DNA from: Alisma plantago-aquatica
Lineage: Eukaryota > Streptophyta > Magnoliopsida > Alismatales > Alismataceae
Length of the DNA: 64,000 bases
Reading direction: 5' to 3'
Assembly (NCBI GenBank): GCA_963693085.1
Contig: OY856409.1
Coordinates: 243,278,558-243,342,557, forward strand
The translations under genes were made by a program, and so were the position numbers. Numbering within the stretch: the first letter of the stretch is position 1; the number at the start of each line of letters is the position of its first letter. Shown here in pieces: positions 13,563 through 25,700 of this stretch. The notes under the pieces were generated by a model, which was given only the letters and a program-made list of their open reading frames with translations, had not been told where the DNA came from and made no database searches.

Positions 13563-13766
13563 CCGGCCAGAGTAGCTCAGGTGGTAAGAGTTCGGTAAGT
13601 CTCAATGAAGGACCCGAGTCTGAACCTCACCAAGGCACTTTGTGAACGATAATCCATGTTGATTTGGCATGGGAGGGGGTGACCGGACCACACCCTCTCA
13701 TACTTCGAGAGTTTACCATGCCAGGCTCGCCCAAGGTGGGTTCTGTCGGTCAGCAAAAAAAATAAC
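13563..13766 (+). mobile_element. tRNA-derived SINE inserted in the TNP2 relic
   Basis: The 204 bp body opens with CCGGCCAGAGTAGCTCAGGT. It contains a pol III A-box-like TAGCTCAGGTGG (13573-13584) and, about 30 bp later, a B-box-like GAGTCTGAACCTC (13617-13629). It ends in an A-rich tail (about 13754-13766). Near-identical 11 bp flanks, AAATGAGTTGT (13552-13562) and AAATCAGTTGT (13767-13777), are the TSD. Removing the body and one flank restores the transposase reading from DNKK to VVVDEL. ORFs across it are artefacts. It resembles plant tRNA-derived SINEs; the exact family is not determined. Confidence 0.82.
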
Positions 13767-13776
13767 AAATCAGTTG

Positions 13777-14130
13777 TAGTGGATGAATTGAGTTTCACAT
13801 TAGTGAATTTTGAAAATATTGATGATAAGGATGAACCATTCATATTGGCATCATATACGAAGCAAGTATTCTATATTGAAGATCATACAAATGAAAAATG
13901 ATATATCGTTCTTCATGAAAAAAGACAGTTGATTGCAGACCCTATAGATGAGAAGAATACTATACAAATATGATGACTAAAGTGCTTTTTTAGCTGTCTT
14001 CACAAGTGTAAATGTTGAAGATAACATTGGTGAATATACGTGTCGAGATCACAAAGAAGGAATATTAATTGATCAACCATCCACAAATATTAGAGATGTG
14101 TATTTCAAATTATAAATATTTGATATGCTA
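13777..14130 (+). pseudogene. Decayed TNP2 transposase, C-terminal part
   Basis: Downstream of the SINE the reading continues as VDELSFTLVNFE, DEPFILASYTKQVFYIEDH and LHEKRQLIADPIDE, matching the DUF4216-like C-terminus of the copy at 33801-34100. The match fades at about 14110 (GEYTCRDHKEGILIDQPS). This relic keeps a Tyr codon (TAT) where the younger copy has a TAG stop at 34041-34043. It also keeps an in-frame run where the younger copy has a one-base insertion. Confidence 0.75.
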
Positions 14131-14249
14131 TATATGCATTTTACATTAACTATCACAGTTATATATATTTTATAAGTTATATGTGTATTGTACATTCAAT
14201 CACATATAAATGTTTGTTTCTTGACTATTTTTAATATGACTATTTTTAA

Positions 14250-14920
14250 TGTAAGAATTCTACAATATCAAATCCAAAAGGAATAAATGCATGTTGATTG
14301 TCACTACACACATTCTCAGACTTGATCACTTTGATTAAGACATCTTTAAGGGCAAGTTGTCCCACTATAAAAACCCAACTATTCTATCCCACTAGTGAAG
14401 AAACTCATATAAGATCCACACACACATGTTTCCCTCTAACTCATTGAAAAATCAAAACATCAGCAGGTCTAAGTGTGAAACTATCCTTTTTTGAATCTGT
14501 CAAAAAGTTCACAGGTGTCTCTTTCTTAGCAGCAACACCTGCGTGTCTATGTACATCAAAGAGAATGTCTCTAACGAAATTATGCTTGTATTTAAAGCCC
14601 AGAATCTACTAAAAAGAGCTAAATACTTCCTAAAAGCATCCAAACATAACTTACGGAAAGTTGAACATATCTTATCAACTGAAAACAAAGGAATCATAAG
14701 ACGATATCTGAGGATAGAAAGATACTTCACTGGTGATATATGCAGACCAAGCCTATCAATAGAACTAGCAAGGAGAAATTCTTTTAATATGATTTGTTTG
14801 TAAACATCCAATGACTACCTTCTAGCTAACGGTTATGTCAAACTTAACTTCTATGTCCTCAATTATGTTACTTAAAAGGACACTCACCAAAGTATTTTAG
14901 TCCCCTTTTTGGAACAGTGT
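14250..14920 (-). pseudogene. Relic of a plant LINE-like reverse-transcriptase protein, C-terminal region
   Basis: On the minus strand, short pieces in shifting frames line up with the C-terminal region of a protein widely annotated in plants as 'reverse transcriptase domain-containing'. In order they are VKFDITVS, LGLHISPVKYLSILRYRLMI, a CSTFRKLCLD pseudo-knuckle, GFKYKHNFVRDILFDV, PVNFLTDS, LRPADVLIF, GKHVCVDL and CSDNQHAFIPFGFD. At least one frameshift (near 14560) and several stops separate the pieces. The RT core itself is not in the window. Family assignment is from recall of the conserved block order and should be checked by search. Confidence 0.55.
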
Positions 14921-15031
14921 TCTTGCTATAAAACAACTAAGTTGAAAAAATGAATTACGATACAATGACAATCTAGGACATAACCCCAATACTAAAAAGA
15001 AAAAAAAATCAAATACCAAAGGGGTTTCTTT

Positions 15032-15620
15032 TTGGTCTTCAAATCAACAATGGCCTACCAGCTGGGTTCTACGGCCCTAGACGAGATTGAAACTATCGAG
15101 CATTTAATGAACACGACCAGACACATAGCATCTAAATTTGGAGAAAGATTGCCCATATTTGTCATTGCCATGGAAGCTCCCCACCAGATCAGCCAGACAT
15201 GTGGCGTCATGATCACAAAGCGCCGAGATGAGTGGAGTAGGGTCGTTGCATGATATATAGATCCAATGCATCCCATTGTCCCCCCATCTTTACCCCAGTG
15301 CCTGGCGCTGTTGGTGACGGGACCAGTTCCGGTTGTGTACGTCCAAAACACCAACTGCAGTTCCTACAACGACGGCCGCTTCCACATTTCGCAGCAATGA
15401 AATTTTGTCTCTGGTATAACCCAATCGCAGCACATTCAGGGTGATGGCGACGTTTTTTTCAAGGAGCGGGGCCTCCCTTGTTACTCCAGATTGGGTCGAT
15501 CTTGCGAGCCTTCCAAGCAAAACTGGACTGTTTAGCTTGATCGGTGTTTGTTTTGGTCCTTAGATGTAGACGGGACTCGCAGGACGGTGGCTGCTTTTAC
15601 AAGGTGAAAAAGTCTGCACA
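15032..15620 (+). pseudogene. GC-richer coding-like island of unknown identity
   Basis: This stretch has visibly higher GC than its surroundings and holds open frames on both strands (15032-15253 plus; 15055-15354 and 15290-15520 minus). The plus reading starts at an ATG with MVFKSTMAYQLGSTALDEIE and continues after a TGA at 15251-15253, in the same frame, to FHISQQ near 15398. Neither strand gives a domain I recognise. It could be a captured or decayed low-copy gene fragment. The next interval (15621-16432) holds no gene that I can support. Confidence 0.3.
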
Positions 15621-16432
15621 GATCGGAGAGGAGCTATGTGGAATTCCAAAATTAGTAGGGTGTGGTTTTAGAATGCTTTTACATTTGAAGTAAACCTGTC
15701 ACACCACGCAATGCCCCCCCACCCGTAAACAACCAACCAAGGCGGCGTTTAAAGCTGCTTTTGGTATGCAGCTGGCGTCAGTTTAATTACCGTGGTTAAT
15801 TTATCCAATGATATGTAAACTTGGTGTTGGATGACTGTTGTTTGGAACAATGATAAATAATTTGACGGTAAGATGTTCATTATGTAATGCATATGTAAGT
15901 AACGTTAATCTATTTAGACAAAGTCTAATGTGTTAAGGAGTCAGTTAAAAGATTACCTGATAAATCGATATCAACGGCAAACAAATTTGTTCTGTGCCAC
16001 GAAGATTTTAAGTGATATTGTTATCTAAAAGTTTTTCAGTTAACTAATCAATGCATCATTTTCTTTGTATTCTAAACAATGCAACAACAAAAATTAATTT
16101 GTAATTACAAATTACTTACCGTGCCACTATTTGACCGACAAAACAAACACACCTTAATAGAGCCGTAGGAATAATTATAAGTTTAACTACACCCCAACTT
16201 TACCGCAGCGTGTTCAATTGAAGTATATCGAAAATGCAAAGATAAACCATATATGTCCATGTGACACGCTTTCAATGTCGGAGCCAGACGAAAATTTGTA
16301 ATGGGCTACATAATCTTTTTGAATAACCAAAGTGAGGAATGCTTGTTAGGTCGAAGCTCACCCCGACACGTCAAACACTTGTATGAAGTTTGAACATAAC
16401 TGTAGTAGGGGTAGGAGTGGTATAGTTTAAAC

Positions 16433-17503
16433 CGATAGAATTTGAGAACGTGAGATGAGAGGAAATCGTAGATCGGAAGAAGAGGATACAGGCAATGGAA
16501 ACCGAGCGAAAAGAATGAAAAAAAATGAAGAAAGAGAGGCGGGCAGTGTCTCGTTTCATTCAAATAGAATAATTCCCGGTTAAATAGCACTGTCTAAATA
16601 CAAGGTCAATTATACAGACGGTGTCATACATGTCGTTGCATCCAAATAAAGGCTAAATTGTATTATGAACCTTCATAAATTAATAACTATACATGACAGA
16701 TAAACCGGTCGTTTTATTTATCCAATACCCCCCTTCAAGCTGGGTGTAGGTTCACGGAGACCAAGCTTGTAACACAGTAAGCCAAATTGGCGTTTAGGCA
16801 GAGGCTTAGTTAGAACATCAACTAATTGTTCTTGAGATGTAATTTGAGCAGTATTAATATTTCCAAGTGCTACTTTATCTCGCACGAAAGGGAAGTCTAT
16901 TTCAATATGTTTGGTTCTAGGGTGGAAGACAAGGTTAATCGTAAGTTGATGAGCACTCGTATTGTCAGAGTAGAGGAAAAAAGTCCAAAAGCAGTGATAT
17001 GAAGATCCTTAGTAGGGTATTACTATATTAGAATGTGTGGTATTCAACTCAAAATTAATTGCCAATGAATGAAGGTACCACACACTTTATAAATTCCAGG
17101 ATCATCTCTAAGCTCTGCGGTGTGAGACTATTCTGACATCCCCTCAAATACAACTACTTTTGTGTGTTTGCACATATTATTTTTTAGATAGAGTGTAGTT
17201 CACACACTTGTCTTGTGGGGTCAGTTCTGATATCACTATAGAATCTGAGAAAGTGAGATGAGAAGAAACACTAAAGCGATGGAAACCGGAGGAAAGAAAT
17301 GAAGAGAGAAAGAGGCAAGCACTGTCTCGTTTCATTCAAATCGAATAAATTCCGGTTACAGAGCAGTGACCGGATACAAGGCCATTCATACAGACGGTGT
17401 CACACATGTCGTGACATCCAAGTAAAGACTAAATTCCATTATGAACCTTTATAAAAGAACAAATATACATTAGAGATTAACCGGTTGTTCTATTTATCCA
17501 ATA
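16433..17503 (-). mobile_element. Internally deleted Ty1/copia element with TSD TAAAC
   Basis: Two direct repeats, 16433-16727 (295 bp) and 17236-17503 (268 bp), are the 3' and 5' LTRs on the minus strand. Both begin TATTGGATAAAT and end near TTCTAT(A/C)G. The element is flanked by TAAAC at 16428-16432 and 17504-17508. Next to the 5' LTR, minus-strand TGATATCAGAAC (17224-17235) is a degenerate iMet-tRNA primer site. Next to the 3' LTR is a G-rich polypurine tract. Only the tail of pol remains between them. LTR ends are not canonical TG...CA. Confidence 0.75.
16728..17000 (-). pseudogene. Copia pol remnant: C-terminal RNase H segment
   Basis: The minus-strand reading contains YSDNTSAHQL, FHPRTKHIEIDFPFVRDKV, QLVDVLTKPLPKRQF and LREPTPSLKGGIG followed by a stop. 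This is the conserved end of the copia RNase H domain, where (C/S)DN, H.RTKHIE and DVLTKPL are hallmarks. The final codons overlap the polypurine tract (AAGGGGGG) directly before the 3' LTR, as is usual in this superfamily. Everything upstream (gag, protease, integrase, RT) is deleted. Between 17000 and 17224 only unmatched sequence remains. Confidence 0.85.
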
Positions 17504-17961
17504 TAAACATCTCACCCCGAAATTGCACCTAGACTACAAAAATATAATGACTTAATTTCTTGTCCAAACTGAGCGTAACTAGCACGCAAAGAATATGGTC
17601 AACTTTATTTACAGTTCGGTCTAAAATTAGCACCGTCTAGTAGTTATTTATAACACACTCAAAAAGTTCAACTGAGAGCGTTGACGGTGACTATAACGCC
17701 TATACTTGTCTACCACCGACCGAATATGAGGACCAAGTGTGACATGTCTCATTGAAAAGAACCAGGATTCATCACCTTGCTCTACTTTCAACGAGTTGAT
17801 TAAGATGATTAGGGTTTGTTGTCATTCATTTATCACTCAATTTATCATATTTTATATTGCAACTAGTATCTTTACATTCTGATTTACATATTGTACCTAA
17901 TTTCAGAATGAAACTATATTCTACATCTAAGTATATATGTCACAGTATAGATATATATATA

Positions 17962-18098
<137 letters not shown>

Positions 18099-18725
18099 TT
18101 TTAAATATTTGGTATATATGGTTATTCAAGGTTTGTCTAACCAGTAAACCCAGATCATGACTAGGCCACATAAGACCGATAAAAAATTGTGTATATCAAG
18201 CATGGCCACACTCCCTATCTAATTTAGACTAGACTGGTTGTTTTCGTTGGGTCTTGTTCCGACTAATGCTCAAGTTTAGTTTTCGGCTAACTCCAAAGGG
18301 GTAGACCAATTGGTTTAGGAATTTAACTTGACATATAGTAATTTTCAATAATTTTCTAACTTATGGGTAGCCTAAGTGCTAACCTAGACTGCCATGTGGT
18401 GCTACTAGTGGTGATGTATTCTCTTCATGTGTTGATGCTCCATTTAGTTAAATTTCTACTATACTATACAAGATTTTCCTAAATGAATCATATTCTACAT
18501 ACATTATATATGATAATGTCCATTGCAAGGAGTCGATGTGTTGTCTTTCACGTACATCAAAGTTTGAAGAGGATATATAGGTTGCAAGGTATGTGGTGAG
18601 TAACTCCTTTAAGTCCAATGTTTACATACAACTTAATATTTTTCGCTCAGTTTAGGTTTTGAACAATACATGCAAGTGGATGATTTACTATATTATTACT
18701 CTAGATGCTAGACTTACAATATTAC

Positions 18726-18815
18726 TTAGGGGTGGGTAAAAACCAAAATAGACCATAGAAGTCGACCATCTAGTTTTATTGATAGAACGAGCAAAACCAA
18801 ACTATGCTCACCCCT
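18726..18815. mobile_element. 90 bp MITE candidate (hAT-like termini)
   Basis: A terminal inverted repeat TTAGGGGTGGGTAAAA / ...GCTCACCCCT encloses 90 bp, flanked by AATATTAC (18718-18725) and AATATTAA (18816-18823), an 8 bp duplication with one mismatch. AGGGGTG ends with an 8 bp TSD suggest a hAT-derived miniature element. It has no coding capacity. The next 390 bp (18824-19205) show no recognisable feature. Confidence 0.5.
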
Positions 18816-19205
18816 AATATTAAATAAGACGTCAACCTTCATGTTGGATAACTATACATAGAAGAGGATGAATTATCCGGTGCTATGTGTCTTTGAAAAT
18901 GTAAGAAGAAGAAACAATTTTACTTCGTGTGATACCCACCATGAGAAGGATTCCTAAAAAGGTATTTTTATGGAATGAGTTGGGATATTATAATGTTGTT
19001 AGTGACATGGGCTAATGAATCCTTTCCCTTTGGAAATGGGTGGATTATGAGTAACCCAGTCATGTCCCTGACATCTTATATACATGGTTTCTTCTTTTGT
19101 TCTTCCATTATTGGCATTAAAGAAGGTGGAATGGTGTTTGCTAGCTTTCATTTTGTAAGTGGTGAAGTAAGAATTGTGTTAACTTGGAGCTAGTGACTGA
19201 AATGT

Positions 19206-20047
19206 TGTTGGAAGGACATAGGATTTGATTACTAATAATAGAGTGTTTTCAGTAAAACAAATAAGAGTTTTGGGTCTCCTATATATAAGAGCCAGGGAGT
19301 ACATGGGCTAAACAGGGATAAGGGAAAATATAATGGGCCTAAGCCCAACTAATCAAATATACTAACACACCCCCTCAAGTTGGAGAGTAGACATTGTGAA
19401 GTCCCAACTTGACACCCATATATTTGAATAAAGCAGGAGGAAGGGGCTTGGTGAGGATGTCTGCAACTTGATCACCTGTCCTAATGTGAGGAGTGATGAT
19501 CTTCTTGTCCTTGACCAAGTCTCGCACGAAATGACAGTCAACTTTAAAGTGTTTTGTGCACTCGTGGAAGACTGGATTACTAACTATGTGTATAGCCGCA
19601 TGGTTTTCACAGTACAGAGTCGCTGGAGTTTGAAAAGTAATTCCAAACTCAGTTAGGGTAGACCATACCCACTATAGATCACAACATGCATGAGCCATGG
19701 CCCAATATTCTGCCTCGGTGCTGGAGCGAGCTACCACAACCTATTTTTTACTCCGCCAAAAAATTGGGTGAGTGCCAATCATGACACAATAGCCAGAAGT
19801 GGACTGTCGGTCTTTAGAATCACCAGCCAAATCTGCATCTACATATTTGGATATGGAGATTACCTTGGACTTAGGGAGTTTGTAGAGAAATCCTCATCCT
19901 GGGGCACTCTTTAGATAGCAAAGAATGTATGAAATGCTAGACCAGTGGATCTGGAGTGGTGCACTCATATTTTGGCTGACTACCCCAAAACATAGGTAAT
20001 ATTTGGTCGAGTAATAGTTAAGTAAATCAAATTCCCAACTATACTAT
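19206..20047 (-). mobile_element. Ty1/copia fragment: RT/RNase H tail plus 162 bp 3' LTR
   Basis: On the minus strand the sequence reads from the end of RT (SIVGNLIYLTITRPNITYVL, near 20040) through a decayed RNase H (QVADILTKPLPPALF, LGLHNVYSP near 19390-19460). A G-rich polypurine tract follows (about 19368-19376), then a short LTR, 19206-19367, running TGTTAGTATATTTG to CTTCCAACA. Stops and frame changes make it non-functional. The upstream part was cut off by insertion of gypsy element A at 20048, so this copia copy predates element A. ORFs on the plus strand here are shadows. Confidence 0.75.
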
Positions 20048-20605
20048 TGTAAGGACCTTGACCTTCGTTTTGGGCTTACCCTGTTTGTTTTGCCTAAACC
20101 TTGTGCTTGGTTGCTTGCTAATCACTTTCAGTGGTGATTAGGGTTTGCTTGTGATTTGTTGAGAGTTGGAGGTGCTACTTGCAAAATAACCCAAGATAGG
20201 GTTGGAGAGCAAGTTTGTCACCTTGAGAGATGTCTTTCTCTCTCTTTGCTTCCTCTAGAGTTGAGAGGAAGGTTTGGGTTCGTGTCTTAAGTTTCCTTGG
20301 GATTGGTTGAGCTCTTTTTGGCCTTGTTTTTCCTTGTTTGGGCCTTGCCTTGCTTGGTTGAGCCCTGTATCGGGCAAGGTAGCTTGTGTCGGCCTTGGAG
20401 TGTGTCAGCCATGGATGGAGTGTGTCGGCCTTTGACCTTGTTTGACCTCCTTGCCTTGGTTGTGTCACCCTAGCTTGGACATGTGGCCGAACCTTGGTTG
20501 AGTGGTGGCATGGCATGTGCATGTGTTTTACAAGGTGGTAAAATGTGTGGACAAGTGTCCCTTGGTAAGGTGACACCTTGCCTTGGTTTAACCTTGACCC
20601 TCATC

Positions 20606-20613
20606 TATATATG
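20606..20613 (+). promoter_or_regulatory. Candidate TATA box of element A 5' LTR
   Basis: TATATATG in the context TCATCTATATATGCCTTGCC, about 560 bp from the LTR start. The family A solo LTR has TATATATG at the matching distance on its own strand. Confidence 0.4.
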
Positions 20614-22329
20614 CCTTGCCTTTCTCTTCCTTGGGAACCTGTTAGATCTTTTGTTGCTCTCCCCTCCTTGTGTGCACGACATACCTTCCTTGGAGAGCTT
20701 GGTGGCTGATCCTTTCCCCTTGGTGGAGATCTCTTCTTCTTCCTCTAGCTTGGTGGTCGAACCCTAGGTGGGTCTTGTTCTTTGTGGTGAGTTTGGAGCT
20801 AGGAGCTAGAGCTTGGAGCTTTGAAACGTGAAGAGTTTGCTTAAGGTGGGTTACATAACTTCTAACCCTAGCTATACTACCTTCTCTATGTTGCATGATT
20901 CATATATGTTGATGATCGACCATTGCATGTTATGTCTATTGCTCTAGTACATGTTGTTGATCTTATGGTTTGAGTGAGCATGATGTTGTTGCTGTTGTTG
21001 ATGGTTTATATGCCTTACACCTAGTTGCCGAACCATGGTTTGGGGTTTCCTTGTTGAGCAATACCCCTTTCTCTCCTTGGTCTAGAGATGTGAGTTTGAG
21101 CACTAGTGATGTAGGCAATACCCCTCTCTCATTTTAGTTGAGAGGTGAGTCTACATTCTAGCTGTATGGGCGACACCCTCCTCTCACCATGGATTTGAGA
21201 GGTGAGATTTTGAGTAGATGATGACCTATGTTGAGGTGGATCCTTGTGGTTGCCCGATTTGTGATAGAGGTTGTGAAAAACCCCTCTCTCCTGGTTGTTG
21301 AGAGGTGAGCTGACTTTCTTGATCAATTAGGGTTTGGTGCCCTTGTGCTTGAGGTTGAAGATGACCTTGTAGGGTTGTGCCTTACACGATATGATCTTGG
21401 AGTAAGTGCTGTCCGATAGCCTTGTCTTGGGTTGTACCCTTGACCGTTACACCTAGTTGAGATGGTTGGTTTCGTGCCCAATATGGTTCTCTTGGCTTGA
21501 GATAGAGCTTGGGCGACACACCTTATATCTTGTGCTCTGAACAATACATCTTGAAGTAAGGTTGACCGATACCCCTACCTTGTGTTGATCTTTGACCAAT
21601 CTAATATGGAGATGAGATGGTTGGCTTGGTGCCCGTTATGCGTTGGATGATATGGAGCCTTGTAGGCCATCCTTGTGTTGGGTGATATGGTTTAGTTGTG
21701 GTGATGCTCGATATGGGTTAGGTGGAAACCCTAGTTGTTGCTTTGATAGAGGCCGATATGGAAGTGCTACCCTGTTGACCGATAGGCTTCCTGGAGGTGC
21801 CTTTATGTCGCCTGTGTCATGAACATGTTGGGCGAAAAAGTGTTAGCTTGGGGCGCCATGATCTCGGCCGATATAGTGGTGAGAATGGGTGCCCAGTTCA
21901 AACCTAACCCTAGCTGGCCGGTAGGGTTCTAGCCGATACACCTTTTGAGCTGGTTGTACGATACACCTTGTGCACCTGGTATGCACGACAGGGTTGCATG
22001 TTAACACCATCTTCTCTAGTTGCATGAGATACCTTGGCCGAGATGATCCACATTTTGGATGTCTTTTGGCTAATGTGAGGTGTTGAGCATTATGGAGTAG
22101 TGCCCGATATGATGGTTGTACAAAGAACCCTAGACGATACCTTAGTGGTCATCTTGCCCATAGACAACACGACGTATTGGCCGTCATGAGGGTCCTCTAG
22201 ACAACATGGTTTGGTGTTTGGGCGATAGGCTCCTTGGGTGTCATGACTTTGATCGTTACGGCCTTAAGTGTTATGAAGTTGGTGGTTGACCGACATGTAA
22301 TCTTAACCCTATCTCATGTGTACGACAAG

Positions 22330-22790
22330 CACTACTAGAGAACACGCCTTTGGCGTCGATTGTTTAACCCCCTTTAGCGATGGTTTTCAAGCGACGCCTA
22401 TGTGGGCGCCGCTAAAGGTCAAACTCTTCGGTGTCGATTTTCTAACCGACACCTATATGATCTATAGGCGTCAGTTATATATAGTTGGCCGACGTCTATA
22501 GGGTTCGCGCCACAAAAAAGGGCACCACCTAGGACACTTTCTACGTCAGTTAACAACTGAACAACTGACGCCATACTCCCAGACGAAACGGCCGTGCTTC
22601 ACTGCACGGCCGTGTTTAGTACTATAGGCGTCAGTTTTATACGAATAAGCGATGCCTTTTCCACCACGGCCGTGCTTTCCTGCACGGTCAGGTTGTTTGT
22701 CATATTAGGCGTCAGTTTTTATCCAATAACCGACACTGTAGGCCTTTGATGACGGTGTTCTATAAATAACCGACGCCTATACTTTAATTT
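22330..22790. repeat. Left terminal and subterminal repeats of the CACTA element
   Basis: After the CACTA terminus come multiple copies of GGCGTC(A/G)GTT(A/T)T and their inverses (AACCGACGCC variants), spaced by tens of bases. Two stem-loops built on ACGGCCGTGC lie at 22588-22614 and 22664-22689. In En/Spm elements such subterminal repeats bind the element-encoded accessory protein. Confidence 0.85.
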
Positions 22791-25700
22791 TTTTTCTTAT
22801 CAGTTTGCAGGCCTACTGTGACTGGTCAGCAGGATGAGAACCTGCAGTTCTGTTTTCTGAACTGTAGGTTTACGACATCCATTGATATCGGCCTACAAAC
22901 AGGCCACAAATCTGCAAAATCAACAAATATTTTTTCACATAAGTAGATACATTCAGACATCAATTCAATTCTCACATTCACACATGTAGAAACATTCAAA
23001 TACATGTAGAAACATTCAGACATGTATAAACATTCAGAAATATTCATTTACAAAATATCATTCAGCATCGCTATTAGCATCCCAATTATATCTTACAATC
23101 GCCACTGCTTGTATGGCTTTTGCCCATTCTTCTCTTACTTCATTTAATGCTTCCATCGTATATGGAGCATGTGCATTTTTTAAGCGTTTACCTATAGTGT
23201 GGTCAGTTTTAAACACCTGCAAAGAGAATGATGTATATATATAAGTAATAATATAAAAATAAGATTGATATATTTCATACTAACTAATGAGACTATATAT
23301 AATACCTCATGTATGGTATTAATATCCAATGCGGCATGTCAGATAATCATCTTCATAAATCACATAACATAGTATGCGCATGCCCAACCGTTGTCTTGTG
23401 TAGCGCACTATAAATTGAAACATACAAAATATTAAAAAATACAACTAAGCACAGTTCACATAAATAATATATACATTGGAGTCGGGAACTTACTTTTACG
23501 TTCTCCCAAATTATTGGCTGGTTCTTTCTCCTTGGGACATTTCCTCCAGCATTTTTGAATGCATCTAAACCCCTACATGTTAATGTAACACAATAAATTG
23601 CATAATTAAATAGTAATGTAATAACATATGTTAACAGATATAAAAATGAAATATTTCTCACCAGAATAATGGCATTCTCAATATGTGTCCAATTTTAGTG
23701 TTCAATGTACTTCCCACAGGATCTAGATAATAAACAGTGAACGTCCTGGGGACAAAGACTGGTAACTCCCAATGTCTAGCGCTATAGGTAAAAAAGTTAA
23801 AAATTAATAACTCAAAATGCACAATAAAAATGGAATTTTCTTAAGTCCAAATTATAAATAAAGTAAACTTACTTGACATTGAATGGAGCTATTATTATCG
23901 TCTTCTTTTGCTGAACGAAAATTGTAAAAGCATCTATACAGTATTGCTGAACACTATCAGGGTCTTTAGCTACCATACTAATCAATGATGGAATCAAAAA
24001 TCCCACATGATCAAATGCAAATTGTTTGCATTGATCTTCGACTAAGTAGCTACAAAACATGTATTACGTATGCATTAATATATAAGAAACCAGATTACCG
24101 AATCTTACACAAGGTATATGGATGTATAAACAAGATCTCACCTTATCCATGTCTCTATCATTGATGTATTCAGCCAATCATACATAAACAACTCAATAAT
24201 ATCTTGTATAAATAAAGAGCTATCATATGATTGACCTACATAATCTGCTTCTAAAGAAACAATTATAGGGCAATGTATATTATGTGCCCATAGTCAACAT
24301 GCCATTCCCCTACAAGCAGGACCTAACGGGTATTTTAGGTCAGTTGGAACCCAACTTGGTAATGCAGGAAGTGGAGGTGGAGGCCTAGGTGCTCCAGGTG
24401 TCTTCCTTTTAACATGTATATATAATTTCAGATCAGTTAACCTCATATATACACATTAAAAATCTAAAGTAATGTAAATTTATCTTACAATTTCAGTAGT
24501 GTAGACGACATTTGCTTTGGGCCACAATATCACCCCGCCTTCTGCCTCACCAAGTGTATCAATATCTGGGTGGGCATATGGCAATCCAGCTTCCCTCCAA
24601 TCGGGTAATACACATATCGGGCTCACACAAATGTAGCCCTGTGGCATTGGAGTCCCATGAAACGTTGCCCCAGGAAGGGACAAGTAAGCCTGCGCCTCTG
24701 CAACAACATAGTCTTGCATTCTTAAGCGGCATGGATTCAATGCCTACAAATTTACGTAAAGAATGTTATACATATATACATATCATCTTGAAAACATATC
24801 ATCTTGAAAAGACTAGCTAAAATGTCATAAACAATACTTACAGCAGACGTGTTAGGCGATGGGTCTCCAGGATTACTCGCAGTCTGTGCATCAGGAGAAG
24901 AGTGGGTCGCCATAGGCTGATTGGAAGCCTAAGATGCCTACCACCACACTATTTCTTCCTTGACCTTCTTAGCAACTATATCATTGACCTTCTTAGAAAC
25001 TATATCCTCGACTCTCTTATTCTCCTATACATGGATAAAAGAAACATTAACTTCTTATTATTGAATTCCCTTTTGTAGTAACATTCTAAAAAAAGAATAG
25101 GTTACCTCTTCTTGTGAAAGTCCCGCTCTGGGTTTGCGCTGGGATGGCCCAAAGAATGCTTTGATGCCCACACCAACGCCTCCACCCCTAACACGTCCAG
25201 GATGCTCTGGGTTACCCAAAGCAACTGTCAATTCATCCCTTGTGTCTTGAGGGATGAACGTGCCTTGTTTCCTCTGCTCGTGCAGCTCCCGCTAATCACC
25301 ATCAATAGAAACTGATAAGTTAACACCACAATAATCAATATTCAAACGATTGCTCTAAGAGATGTATTTTACCATTTTCACAGCCGCCTCCGCAGTTACG
25401 AGCTTCTTTATTTCACCCTTCTTGTTTTGCCTCCCAGCTATCCAGATATCATGGCGAGGCATGGGTGTGGAAGACTCCTGAGTAGCAGCAGACTCCTGAG
25501 TAGCCGCAGACTCCAACTGTAGTCTTTGGCGAACGCTTGCATAGCCCTTTGGACCCATAGTGTGGTCATGCACATAAAGTGCACGCCTTGCTTTTTGCAT
25601 GTCACTGAGGGCCTAGTTAGTATGGACATTAATGATTTGGTTAGTAGCACTAAATGTTAATCTTGAATAGGTGAATACAACACATATTAATTAAATTGGG

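Noticed and set aside
13577..13843. Minus-strand ORF of 88 codons
   Set aside because: Spans the SINE and transposase relic; no protein similarity.
15748..16155. Possible MITE with AAGGCGGCGTTT / AAGGTGTGTTTG ends
   Set aside because: Inverted ends match over only about 9 of 12 bases and no target duplication is visible.
20175..20576. A 133-codon minus-strand ORF
   Set aside because: Lies in the LTR of element A, opposite to its transcription, in a motif-repeat region, with no domain similarity.
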